Source: Paramecium octaurelia (lineage: Eukaryota > Ciliophora > Oligohymenophorea > Peniculida > Parameciidae). From it: DNA of 64,000 nt. A program made the position numbers and the translations under genes. The DNA lies in assembly GCA_905182995.1 (NCBI GenBank), contig CAJJDP010000112.1, forward strand, positions 170,744 to 234,743. The letters run 5' to 3'. The first letter of the stretch is position 1; each line of letters starts with the position of its first letter. The notes beneath the pieces are model-generated. The model was not told the DNA's origin and ran no database searches. It worked only from the letters and a program-made list of their open reading frames with translations. Positions 1 to 11,424 of this stretch are shown here, one piece after another.

Positions 1-1084
1 CTCCCCTTTCTGAAATTCAAATGCCCATGGATTATTCAACAGGAAGTCCTACGTCGCTTACTTCACATTAACATTCGGGTAGAACCTTTTACTAATAGGC
101 TGTCTCGTCGTCGGATCACTAGGTCCATTCTTATTGATAGCCTCTATGAGCATGTCACGCTCATAAGTTTGACCAGCATCGTTTACAACTGGATTTTCCA
201 TCAATTCCTATAAACATGATACCTCATCTAATTACCAAAGTTATCTTGCAGATCAAATAACTGGGAATATCATACTCCTATTTCTAATCTGGATTCCCTA
301 TCGAATTAATGAATCCCTCCAACTCCTTCTACTTCTGCTCAGTATTCAGATCTTATCTTTAATTTAAATAAGTCTTATAGTTCTCAATGGCCACCCTTTT
401 ATTTTTATTGTTTATTTCTTAATTTTTGTACCAAAGTAGTTTTTTGGCTCTATAAATGTACTTACTCAGTTCATCTTCATAATACTCCTTCTTTTATCCA
501 GCACACAGAGTTCTAGCCTTAGTCAACCTTATGATTGCAGCCTCAATGTCCTAAGTGTTATCAGAACTCTTTCCTCGCTCAGCCAATACCTATCCACATA
601 GCAAATGTGCCTTGATATTCTTGTCATCCAATTCAATTGCAGTGATAGCGTCTCTGTAGGCCTTGAATATTGTTATTATATTGATTTTACAGGATCTAAA
701 TTGCCAGCTTATTTTAAGGCCAATCCTCTACAACGAAAGAATGCGCTTTCAGTTCCCTCTGTAAGTTCAATTGCCTTGGAGTAATGAGTTATGGCATTGA
801 AAAAATCCCCTTTTTCATATTATTCATCCCCCAAGATAGCCCAATATTATCCTTGGTTTTCCGTGAAATCTTTCAGAGGTTTTCTCACACTCTGCATCAA
901 CTTCAAACTTGGGGGCTTCTAATTGTCCAAATGAAATTACTTTAGGAGCTTGATCTCTAAATTGTCTATTAGTGTATGGCGGTCTGGGAACTCTTACTCT
1001 AACTCCTGGTCCTGGAATGAAGTGATCATCAAATAGGAACAAAGGGAAATCGTTTCGAAACAAGTTGCCTACAAAAGGAAACAT
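1..1084 (-). CDS. CHIP/STUB1-like E3 ubiquitin ligase (TPR + U-box), 3' partial
   Basis: Likely an E3 ubiquitin ligase acting with Hsp70/Hsp90 in protein quality control. With TAA/TAG as Q and three introns removed (919-940, 662-690, 208-235) it reads as one protein starting at the ATG at 1084. There is an unusual 60-residue proline/arginine-rich leader, then TPR helices (AITHYSKAIEL, then AYRDAITAIELDD), a charged helical linker, and a U-box (ITLELMENPVV, NDAGQTYERD, TRQPISKRFYPN). The U-box is nearly complete at the left edge, so few residues are lost. CHIP family members share this TPR-linker-U-box order; the long leader is not typical. Its 172 bp upstream region is shared with the divergent DYRK gene. 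Family call is strong; chaperone partnership is inferred from the family. Confidence 0.87.
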
Positions 1085-1256
1085 TTAATATAGATAATTT
1101 TGATTTTCTATAAAAGATCATACTTCTCAATATTTATACCATTTTCTTAGAATTAATTGATAACTCATAAGCGATTCCCCGTGTAAATGATGGATATTTT
1201 ACGTACAAATACATTTCATCTTTTAAATACTTTAATTTTCATTAAAGTGGATTCTA
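1085..1256. promoter_or_regulatory. divergent intergenic region between the CHIP-like and DYRK genes
   Basis: These 172 AT-rich bases separate two start codons pointing away from each other, so they must carry both promoters. No recognisable element was identified. Confidence 0.45.
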
Positions 1257-3282
1257 ATGAAATAACTCAGTTTATTAAATCTCGTCAACATCTAGCCCAA
1301 ATAAACTACTTTGTACTCGACCAAAGATTCAACCAAAAAAATACGGAGCTTTGATATCATTGGCAGAAGTCCCTATAAAATCAACCCTGCTCGATAAACT
1401 CAAAAACAATTGATTAAAGAATGCCCACCAATAACTAGTAGAGCCACACAAAGATAACATATCAAATCTCCTCCTGATTTTACAAAATCCAACAAACCAA
1501 TCAGTATTAGCAATCATCGTATGTTTATTTTTATTGTATACAAGTTGATCTTCATTAAAATGAAACGTAAACAAAAGGATAATAAAAATCATATCATCTC
1601 CAACTAAAATCAATCCTCATTAAAGAATAAGATCAATTGCATATGTTCGATTAAGCCAAACGTAAACACAATTTCATATCGCATAGGAATCAACACTCAA
1701 ATTACAAGTAACCTGATACCTTAGATCACAAAGTTACATCTCAGAACCCACCCAGAACAAATCGACCAAGAGGTAACCCAAAAATTACCATCGACACTTC
1801 ACAATACTAATTTAAGCAAATCTGAAAAATTACTTCAGCAAAACCAATAAAAGTTTTTGGATCTCCAAAACAAAATCACATCCAATATTAAACAACGAAA
1901 TTAGACCAAAACTTACTCCTTGACAACCCATCAACCTCAACCTACTGTCAAGTAATTACCTGACCAATTTCAACTACCCTAAACCGCATAATATGTCTTA
2001 CAACACTATTCAGATAGGCTCAGTGAATTCGAGAGGAAAGAGATTATTGACTATGAAACTATTTATTACCTCGCTCCTAAAAATATTGCAACAGGCCAGA
2101 GAGATCCCTTGGGGAATCTATTTAATTATGGATACGATAATTAACAGTATTTTTATCATGCTTATTCCCTTAGTGGAGACTATAGATTCATCAAACAGGA
2201 TTAGATAGCTTTTAGGTATGAAATGCTAGACAAATTAGGGAATGGCAGTTTCGGTTATGTTTTTAAAGTCTTTGATCATAAACATCGTAAGGAGATGGCT
2301 ATCAAAATTATAAAGAACAGAGAGAAGTTTTATTAATAAGCCCTAATCGAAATAGACTTGCTGAAGATTATCAATAAAGCAGATAATTCTTATTGTCTGA
2401 TTAAATTGATGAATTTTTTTGAATTTAGAAATCACATTGTAAGACATTCAAATTAAACTAGAAAGTGTATGGTTTTCGAATTACTTTGTTGTAATCTCTA
2501 CGAGTTTGTGGCTTTGAATAATTTTGTAGGCTTAGAACCTAATTTGATCCGAAGATTCGCTATCTAAATCCTATAGGCTCTCCTCTATTTGAAGGCTTGC
2601 AATATCATCCATTGCGATCTAAAACCGGAAAACATTCTCCTCAAAGAATTCACTAAGTCAGGTCTTAAGGTCATAGACTTTGGCTCAAGTTGCTTTGCTA
2701 ACAATAAAATGTACACCTACATATAAGTATACTTATATTGTATTAAATCAAGAGCAGATTTTATAGAGCTCCAGAGATAATATTTGGAATTAATTACACA
2801 TTTCAAATAGATATGTGGAGTTTTGGATGCATAATTGCTGAACTCTTTTTAGGAGATTCTCTCTTTCAATCTAAAACTGAAAAGGAATTGCTCTATGCTT
2901 AAACCAAGGTTCTTGGTATGCCTCCAAAAGAAGTGATTGATTAAAGTCCAAGAAGATCAAAATTTTTTGATGACAAATATCAACTCAACTACAAAATAAA
3001 AGAAAATGAGTAAACTCAGTAATTGAAGCCTCTCCCTCAATTACTTGACAAAGCAGATGCCGATTTCTATGATGTATTTAATAGATATCACACAATTAGT
3101 TCATTAGCAAGTGTCTAGAATGGAATCAATTTTAGAGATTGACACCAGAACAAGCTTTAGAGCATCCTTGGATTGTTAATACTCTGCCCTAAGCCATTCG
3201 GAATGAACTTCTCCAAAAAAGAACATATGTATCTTCAATCACTGCCAATAACAAGAATACCGACAAGTAAGAACTTAAATGA
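1257..3282 (+). CDS. DYRK-family dual-specificity protein kinase
   Basis: A CMGC-group kinase that would autophosphorylate its activation-loop tyrosine and then phosphorylate Ser/Thr substrates. An open frame with TGA as the only stop runs from the ATG at 1257 through a Gln/Asn-rich N-terminus into the DYRK-homology box ([20 protein letters not shown]), a glycine loop (LGNGSFGYV), lysine in MAIKII, catalytic [14 protein letters not shown] (IDFGSS) and the DYRK activation motif [13 protein letters not shown]. Introns are inferred at 2439-2465, 2727-2752 and 3074-3099; each restores the kinase frame. A hydrophobic stretch near 1520 could hide another intron. Stop TGA is at 3280-3282. The family call is very secure; the N-terminal structure is less so. 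Confidence 0.9.
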
Positions 3283-3456
3283 TTGCGTATTATATATCTA
3301 ATTTAAGATTACCCTAGAATGTTGTTAGACCTCATATTTTAAACAATATTCTTATCTTTTAAATTCTTTTTTTATATTTATTAACGATAACTGAGTAAGC
3401 TTTTTATTATTATTAATTTATCGGAAGAATAAGTTTCTAAGTTTGTTTATATAATT

Positions 3457-5174
3457 ATGAGTGATTTATTTATGCCTAATAGAAGCGAGATATCTTAATA
3501 CCATTAGAGCGGGGTGGGGAATCTGTGTGACAAGTACACCTTTTTATTATTCATAAGTCTATACTCTAGTTTTGGACCATATGGAGGAGGAAGTCTTATT
3601 CACAATTCCGGGTTTCTAGTTTAACCAGATTAATATTGTTCTTCCGTTGGTTTAGAGGAAAGTGCCACTCCTATTTAAATTTATGAATTCCATGAACCTG
3701 AGATTTAGAAGCCAATCTTATTTAGGAGCACCGGAGAGTTAGAAATGCAGTCTGAAGAATTTGGAATTGACAGACTGAATTTTTAAGTGAAAACACTTGA
3801 AGATTTCAAAGAATACAAAAATCCATTGCAAGACAGTGGCATTATGGCAAGTGAACCATCTTTTTAGGAATTCAATATATATACAAGTAATTTTATTAGT
3901 TAGCCTATCTACTTTAGAATCTGAATAATAAATCAATTCTCAATTCAAGCCAGATATAACGCACATTGCCAATCAAAACATTATCTCGGAGAACAAAGGT
4001 CTTTTTAATGTCAATTAAGCAAAAAGTATTTACAAAAAGAAAATCACACAGTTGGCAGAACAAACATAGAAAAAAATTGATTTAGCCATTAATACTTCAA
4101 CAAGACTAACGTAAATTTCAGATTTTCTATTCAATTAGGAAGAACCAAATTAAATTGTCAAGAAAATCATCAATTATTCCTAACGATCAAATTGATATGT
4201 AATCATGTTAAATGAGTGCCGATGGAAATATGGATTCAGTCCAACAGAAATTAGCAAAGAATAGAGAATCCGCTAGAAATTCAAGAGCCAGAAAGAAACT
4301 ATATTATGAACTCTTGGAAACTAAAGTCTAAGAATTGCAAGAGGAAATTTAAAGATTAAAGGAATTTAATTAGGCAAAACTGTGCAATAAAATAGAGGAG
4401 AACGTATATTTATATTTAAAATTTAGTTTTAAACTTTTTTAGATTAATAATAATAATTATTTGATAAATTAGAAACTTGCTTACTTAAGAATAAAGATAA
4501 TTTTGAAATAGAAATTATCTTAGATGCCCTAAGATATAGAACCAATTCAAATACTCAAGAACGTAAGGATGCTGCTAGATAATACTGTGAATCTATGATT
4601 GAAGCATACCTACCAATCTAAACTAAATATTTGATATACTCCTTAGAAAATAATAAAGATTTCTTTGCATTATAACCGGAGTAATTCTTACCATTATCAA
4701 TAGGGATTATACAGATTGGATGAAAGAGACCTTCAAAAAATTGCAAATTTAGCCTGATTAAATTAAAAAAGTTAGAAGAATAAAATCAAAATTATAGAGT
4801 GTCACAAATAATATTTCTGAGTATAATTATACATTTAAATTTAGTTCGATATAAAAAATTCAGGATCAATTAAATGTAATTCAAAGTGAAGCCACTTAGG
4901 TTGACTTAATGTGGGAATAGCTTAAAGAACATTTAACTCCTGTTCAACTAGGAAAATGCATATTAACAATAAAATAGGTAATTGATTTTATTTTAGTCTT
5001 AGAATTCTATTCGTTAAGAACTCCAAACCTCTTCCTTGTTTCTTTAATTAAAGAATCATTAATTGGTATCTTATATCAATATATCTTTAGAGAGAAGAGG
5101 AGAAAATAATTCAAAAGTAGGATCAATCTCCAATTCCGAATAATAGGAAACGCATTAAACAAACTATTCAATGA
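3457..5174 (+). CDS. bZIP transcription factor
   Basis: Probable sequence-specific DNA-binding dimer in the nucleus. After a roughly 230-residue N-terminus comes a classical basic region (AKNRESARNSRARKK) followed by a leucine-zipper-like helix (YELLETKVQELQEEIQRLK). The C-terminal half is helical (for example MIEAYLPIQTKYLIYSLE and LTPVQLGKCILTI) and ends at a TGA at 5172-5174. At least seven short introns are needed, the first at 3534-3569. A C-terminal helical domain after a bZIP recalls plant TGA factors in layout only; I do not claim homology. The last 345 bases fall inside the duplicated segment, and a headless copy of the 3' end sits at 6206-6550. Confidence 0.82.
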
Positions 5175-5396
5175 TAACTATGCTGCATTTATTTTTATGT
5201 TTATGATATTCCTTATTTATAAGCAGTATTTTTATATCCCTTATTCCTTTGTACATTCTGATTGTTTTACAGAATTCTTTTATTTTAACTTATCAAATAT
5301 TATATTGCTTAATAAGCTGAAAAAAAAAGAGTATTCAAGAAAAAGTATAAACATAAATGGTTTATTATCAAACCACAGTATAGCATTAGTTATCTC

Positions 5397-5690
5397 TCAA
5401 TAAGTGGAGTTTCCCTTGGTTTTAAGTATAGAATGAATAGGTATCTAAGTTTATCTTATTTAAGAGGTTGACATCTCTCTATAAGTTCCATTCTAGTAGT
5501 GGTAAATATGATTTACTCTACTGAATCTCAAACGTTTTCTAGGCCTCATGCATGATTTAGGTCTCACATTATTGTACGGATTCTTCAATTTTTCTTCTTA
5601 ATCAGAATCAGGAATTACTCCATCTTAATCTCCTTAGGTCTTAAGTAATTTTACACATTTAAATTCCATCATTGAAGCTTATGTGCTCAT
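5397..5690 (-). CDS. small basic protein, 97 residues, unrecognised
   Basis: An intron-free frame on the minus strand with TGA stop at 5397-5399 and ATG at 5690 (a second ATG pair at 5667-5672 gives 91 residues). It is convergent with the bZIP gene, 222 bp away. The protein has an acidic patch (DSDQEEK) and a very basic segment (RPKSCMRPRKRLRF), and near its end a HSILKTKG stretch that fits the SILK-type docking motif of protein phosphatase 1 partners; RKRLRF only approximates RVxF. A role as a PP1 regulator is a guess. Composition and uninterrupted reading make coding likely. Its second copy at 6773-7066 is probably an assembly duplicate. Confidence 0.55.
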
Positions 5691-6204
5691 TAAGTCAACA
5701 CTGATTGTATTTTGTTTTCTATAAATTAATTATAGAAATTTGTAGAATCCTAAATACGCTTTAATCTTAAATCGAAATTTACTGTAAATCATGATTTCAT
5801 TAAATAGTGTTTATGTTGTTCAAAATATGATCTAACTTTCCCCTTTTTATTAATAATATTCTGAATATAACCTTTTCAAATTTACATTTAAATGTCATCA
5901 GTGTAAAAATTAAATTATATGATTTTTTTAAATGAAGTAGTGAATTCAATAATGATTATTCATTCATTTAAATTTATCAAAATTTTCTAAATTCCTATCA
6001 ATAGTCTAATAATACAGAAAAAGATAAATACATATTTATTCATTACTTGAAAATTAATTAATTTTATATTTTTGTATTTCCAATTTCTAATTGAGAAAGT
6101 TTTTATGTTTTATTTATTAATATAACTCACAATCTAAACTAATTTAATCTTTCAATCCTGAAGAGTAAGAAAAAATTGAAAAGTATTGAATTCAATATTT
6201 AATT
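5691..6204. other. intergenic, no gene seen (first copy)
   Basis: About 510 very AT-rich bases upstream of the small minus-strand gene. No frame with convincing composition was found on either strand; it presumably holds that gene's promoter. It is repeated at 7067-7580. Confidence 0.4.
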
Positions 6205-6205
6205 N
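6205..6205. other. assembly gap (single n)
   Basis: One undetermined base sits exactly at the junction of two direct copies, as expected when a scaffolder places two overlapping contigs end to end without merging them. Confidence 0.95.
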
Positions 6206-7580
6206 TACATTTAAATTTAGTTCGATATAAAAAATTCAGGATCAATTAAATGTAATTCAAAGTGAAGCCACTTAGGTTGACTTAATGTGGGAATAGCTTA
6301 AAGAACATTTAACTCCTGTTCAACTAGGAAAATGCATATTAACAATAAAATAGGTAATTGATTTTATTTTAGTCTTAGAATTCTATTCGTTAAGAACTCC
6401 AAACCTCTTCCTTGTTTCTTTAATTAAAGAATCATTAATTGGTATCTTATATCAATATATCTTTAGAGAGAAGAGGAGAAAATAATTCAAAAGTAGGATC
6501 AATCTCCAATTCCGAATAATAGGAAACGCATTAAACAAACTATTCAATGATAACTATGCTGCATTTATTTTTATGTTTATGATATTCCTTATTTATAAGC
6601 AGTATTTTTATATCCCTTATTCCTTTGTACATTCTGATTGTTTTACAGAATTCTTTTATTTTAACTTATCAAATATTATATTGCTTAATAAGCTGAAAAA
6701 AAAAGAGTATTCAAGAAAAAGTATAAACATAAATGGTTTATTATCAAACCACAGTATAGCATTAGTTATCTCTCAATAAGTGGAGTTTCCCTTGGTTTTA
6801 AGTATAGAATGAATAGGTATCTAAGTTTATCTTATTTAAGAGGTTGACATCTCTCTATAAGTTCCATTCTAGTAGTGGTAAATATGATTTACTCTACTGA
6901 ATCTCAAACGTTTTCTAGGCCTCATGCATGATTTAGGTCTCACATTATTGTACGGATTCTTCAATTTTTCTTCTTAATCAGAATCAGGAATTACTCCATC
7001 TTAATCTCCTTAGGTCTTAAGTAATTTTACACATTTAAATTCCATCATTGAAGCTTATGTGCTCATTAAGTCAACACTGATTGTATTTTGTTTTCTATAA
7101 ATTAATTATAGAAATTTGTAGAATCCTAAATACGCTTTAATCTTAAATCGAAATTTACTGTAAATCATGATTTCATTAAATAGTGTTTATGTTGTTCAAA
7201 ATATGATCTAACTTTCCCCTTTTTATTAATAATATTCTGAATATAACCTTTTCAAATTTACATTTAAATGTCATCAGTGTAAAAATTAAATTATATGATT
7301 TTTTTAAATGAAGTAGTGAATTCAATAATGATTATTCATTCATTTAAATTTATCAAAATTTTCTAAATTCCTATCAATAGTCTAATAATACAGAAAAAGA
7401 TAAATACATATTTATTCATTACTTGAAAATTAATTAATTTTATATTTTTGTATTTCCAATTTCTAATTGAGAAAGTTTTTATGTTTTATTTATTAATATA
7501 ACTCACAATCTAAACTAATTTAATCTTTCAATCCTGAAGAGTAAGAAAAAATTGAAAAGTATTGAATTCAATATTTAATT
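6206..7580. repeat. second copy of the 1375-bp duplication, probable redundant contig end
   Basis: Matches 4830-6204 base for base wherever compared. It begins in the middle of the bZIP coding sequence with no start of its own and continues into unique sequence at 7581. A genuine tandem duplication would not be expected to break exactly at an unresolved base. Confidence 0.93.
6773..7066 (-). CDS. duplicate of the small basic protein gene
   Basis: Same reading as 5397-5690, shifted by 1376. It should be counted as the same locus unless the duplication is shown to be real. Confidence 0.45.
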
Positions 7581-7916
7581 ATACTCTACCTAAATTACTG
7601 CTTGTTAAAGATTAATATTTATAGTCTTTTTGTTGTAAATTACCTGATCATATTAATAATTAATAATTAGAGCTAGAATTGTATTTTTAATTGCTAACTC
7701 TTATGAAGTGCATGGTTGTTATTAAATCACAATCTAACAAATTAGATCTGCTTGTAGTGATCCCAGAATAAAGAAGAAAGAGTATATAGTTAATTTGTAA
7801 ATGTAATTTATTAATAATAATAGTTTAAGTTTTGGAAATTCAGAATTAATAAAGAAATGTAAAAACAAGATTATAATGCTTGATTGGAAATAAATACTGG
7901 CTTATCTAAGCATTTG

Positions 7917-8189
7917 ATGGAATTGGTTTCCATTTATATTTAATCTGATCCAAAGAATATAAATATTGATGGAATAATTGGAAGTTCCTTAAAATTTTAT
8001 GTTAATTATAGTAGTGTATATATTGAAAGTATAATTGATTATTTATATGATAAAAAAATCCTTGTTCCTGAAGCTACAAAATATTTTTTATTTTAGAGAT
8101 AAATGTTTTTTGTGAATGGCATGAATTTCATATTGATCATTTATGCATATATTATTTGTTAAAATTTTCAAAAATATCAGCGTAAATGA
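7917..8189 (+). CDS. possible gene or gene fragment, 90 residues
   Basis: A TGA-terminated frame (stop 8187-8189) with protein-like composition: MELVSIYIQSDPKNINIDG, then a helical segment ending in an amphipathic YLYDKKILVPEATKYFLF. The layout faintly recalls a winged-helix fold, but no family is recognised. A TGA lies in frame 30 bases upstream, so either this ATG is the start or an intron joins it to coding-like sequence at 7703-7870. Flanking 7581-7916 and 8190-8517 are AT-rich with nothing else convincing. Confidence 0.3.
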
Positions 8190-8517
8190 CAAGATTCATT
8201 CTATCATTTCTCTTAAATTCAAAGGGTTGTTATTTCGGTATTTGATAGAAGTAAATATATTTATTTTCGAAGGTATCCATTTTATATCGGAATGATAAGA
8301 CGTTAGATTTGATGTGCAAGAGCACAAAAATGTCGTAATTTTTAATATAAGGTTTTTCATTAATTATACCGTCATTAAAATTAATTATTTTGCATTGCAA
8401 ACTGTAAATCAGAAATTATTTAAACTCAAATGCGTATTAAACAGTGATTTTACATCATAATCAAATGAGTACTTAAGTTGGTCTCTTCCTTGATCACTAA
8501 TCATTAATTTAAATTTC

Positions 8518-9527
8518 ATGTCAGAATAATAGAAATACATAGGAAATATCTTATCGAGAACCAAGTCCTTAATCACCACAAATTACTAAAAACTTCCATT
8601 AAAGTAAACTTTAACCCTAAAATTAATAGAGCACCTAAATTCGTAGAGAACATAGTTATCTATGCAGATAAAGTGACTGAACCCTTTGTTTAAAAAGTGA
8701 CAGACACTGTAGATGATAACATAAATAGAAGTTTCCAGATAGTTCAATCATATGAAAAAACATTCAACATCTCAGAACAAGGATAGAAACTCAAGTAAAA
8801 GGGAAAAGAACTTACTGATCAATTAAGAGAGAACTCAAAGAAGGCAATCGATTCAGGAGTTGATTTGGCCAAAAACAATGGCGCGACTTAATTTGTGTTA
8901 CACACTTGTGACAATGTGGCTAATAAATTCTTAACTTCAATTGAAGGCAATATTGCCAGATTGTAGAAGGCTATTTTGAAAGAAGCTAAGGCCACAAACT
9001 CAGAGTAAACTTATAATCAAAGAACAGTTCAACTAGCTCATAATCTTACAGAAATAACTCAAGGACTCTTTACTTTACTGAAGAATGAGATTCACACATT
9101 TGGAGGATAAAAGGCTCAACAATTTAAGGTCTTTGTTACACTCAATTTTAAATAACATTTGAATGCCACTCTATTCACTTATAAAGTCGTAGTCGTCTCA
9201 CCAATCTCAAGTCTTTATACAACTTCATTGGAGGAACTTAAGTCTAGACTAAATGTTTTGAGAGAGAAATACAACAACAAGGAATTAATCAAACACTTAT
9301 AAGAATAATTAATAGCATTGAAAACTTTTATTGAAGCTCAAAAGTTTGAAGAATTTAAAGCACTCCTCTTCACAGCATTGAAGCAGTTGAACATCCTTAC
9401 AATTCTTAAGTCCTAATACTAAAAAACAATTCAAACATATTAAAGTAGTTTAGTTGAATAAAGAAAAGAAGTAGAAGAGGAGAAGCAACCAGAGGAAGAA
9501 ACTCAGGAAACTTAAACTAAAGAATGA
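8518..9527 (+). CDS. helical protein, possibly perilipin- or REF/SRPP-like
   Basis: Starts MSEQQKYIGNILSRTKSLI and, after a 26-nt intron near 8604, runs open to TGA at 9525-9527 (about 325 residues). The N-terminal half has repeated amphipathic helices without strong hydrophobic segments (YADKVTEPFVQKVTDTVDD, KELTDQLRENSKKAIDSGVD), a pattern seen in lipid-droplet coat proteins of the perilipin and rubber-particle REF/SRPP families. The C-terminus is a Glu/Gln-rich tail. This resemblance is to pattern only, so the family call is weak; that it is a real gene is secure. Confidence 0.65.
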
Positions 9528-9661
9528 AATTAGATTGAGTATTAATGTTATTAACGGTGTTTTATATTTTTGTAAATAAAATAAAACCTATGAATGAAAT
9601 CTGTTTGCCATAAAACCATCATATAATTCAAATACTATATCAGTATCTTCAAAAGCACGGA

Positions 9662-11081
9662 ATGAACTTTGACAATCCATCAACGACTAAACTGTTTGAG
9701 TTATTTATCTAAACTCATGAAATTACATACTAAAGAAAAGAAATTTAAATAGCTTAACTCAATTCAAAAATATTCTCAATCACTTAAGAACTTAATACAC
9801 TTCAAAACAATATTGACGGATAATATTCAGTAATAAAGAATATCAAAAATAGAAGAGAAAAACTGCATATTGGCCTTGATTTACAAGAATCTCATTTGCA
9901 TCAGATTGAAAAATCGATTAATTCAATTCACAATGATTCTTCAATCACATAGAAAATAAGTGACCTTACTGAAGGTATAAAGATTTGCAGAGAGAGATAT
10001 CTATCAATAAAAGAAGAGAACGAACAATTCAACAAAATTTAGACTACTCTAACATAATAAAAGCAATAATTAAAAAATTGTTATAAATTTGTAAATTTAA
10101 TATTAACTAAAAAAGGCTTAAGATAAAATTAAAAATAATCTCGTATATTTTGATGATCTGAAGGAGTAAAGTGTCAGTCTCAATAATAGATTAAATAAAT
10201 AATTGAAAACAGTGACAGAACTATTTTAGTTAAATCACAAGAGAACAATAAATTAGAAACATACTAATTATGGAAACAATCCTATCCATAATGAAGATAC
10301 AAGTATGATATTAATAAATTTAATTGAGTTCCTAATCAACTTACAAATGCAAATTTTAAATAAATCTGGATAAAGTACATCCTCTGAAAATGATATCTTG
10401 GACCTTATCTAAACTATACTAAACCTAAAGTCATAATTAAATCAAATCAATTTTCAAGATAGTTCTGAGGAGCAATCAAAATTACCTTAGTAAACAGAAT
10501 CAATATAAATTCCTCAAAGATAAAGATTTAAGACTCATCATAATCTTGGTAATATTAGATTAAGAAAACATTCCTAATAGGATCAAGATTCCAAGGTTGC
10601 CTCTGAATATGATGAAGTAATGGAGAATCAATCAAGTGAAAATGACTGCCTATAGGAACTAATATAAATATCACCCAAAAAGCCTTGGCAATTTAAATCG
10701 GTCATTATAGATAGCAGTAAAAACTCAGAAAAGAAAATGGAATATTTGAGCGAATAATAGATTAAATCTTAAAACCTAAAATCATTAGCTTCGATATCTT
10801 CGGATGCCAGTTTTTAAGATTTACGAGTCATAACTTTATAAGAGGAATTATAAACTGTCTATTCATATGAATAAACACAAGAAGAATACAAATAAGCCAC
10901 AAGTAGTTATTATGATACTCAAGAGAGAACTCAAATTAATTCGAAAATTCAATCTAATTTATATGACTCTAACAAAACCAAAGGCATTTAAGATTAGAAA
11001 AATAGAGGGAGCTTTGAGATTATTGGCATTATTGTGATGACAATAGGCATTGCTGGATGGATGTATTAAAGGTCAAAATGA
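9662..11081 (+). CDS. coiled-coil protein with a C-terminal membrane anchor
   Basis: Unrecognised. The N-terminal 170 residues are heptad-rich and charged, the middle is low-complexity Ser/Gln/Asn, and the last residues form one hydrophobic helix (IIGIIVMTIGIAGWMY) followed by only a few basic residues before TGA at 11079-11081. That arrangement suggests a tail-anchored protein facing the cytosol, of the kind used in tethering or vesicle fusion. One 25-nt intron near 10092 restores the frame. It starts 134 bp after the previous gene on the same strand. Confidence 0.7.
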
Positions 11082-11424
11082 TTGGTGTTATTTACTTGTA
11101 AACAAATTATTATTTAATTTCTAAATGGACTATTGATTAATATATTTGAATAAGAATCTGATAATGATTGGTAGATATGAATATTATTTTCTATAATTAG
11201 TTAAGGTCATTAAAATTGAAAGATAAAGTTGTAAATAATTGACTGAAAATTATCAGTAAAATAAATAAATATTCACTGTTCTAGTTCAACTCAATGGATG
11301 AATTAATATTATTGTGGTTATTGATATCTTAGAGTAAGAGTAGCCTGTTTTCAAAAAGCCTTGTTTTGTTTTTATTAAATTTTATAGGTTTACTAAACCT
11401 AGTATAAATATCTGTTAATTATAA
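11082..11424. other. intergenic, nothing recognised
   Basis: 343 AT-rich bases between two genes on the same strand, presumably a 3' end and the next promoter. No coding-like frame was seen. Confidence 0.5.

Larger units (their letters stand above)
4830..6204. repeat. first copy of a 1375-bp direct duplication meeting at the n
   Basis: This stretch recurs at 6206-7580 with a constant offset of 1376. All places compared were identical, including a shared 68-codon spurious frame. It ends immediately before the single n at 6205. It holds the bZIP 3' end and a small minus-strand gene. I read it as an assembly overlap. Confidence 0.93.

Noticed and set aside
1329..1613. 94-codon minus-strand frame in the standard code
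   Set aside because: It lies antisense to the DYRK N-terminus, whose Q-code frame is continuous with the kinase; composition is typical of a shadow frame.
5197..5403. 68-codon plus-strand frame and its copy at 6573-6779
   Set aside because: Composition is low-complexity F/I/Y/L and it overlaps the better minus-strand gene; seen twice only because of the duplication.
4830..7580. recent tandem gene duplication
   Set aside because: Copies end exactly at the n and the second copy starts mid-gene, so an assembly overlap is simpler.
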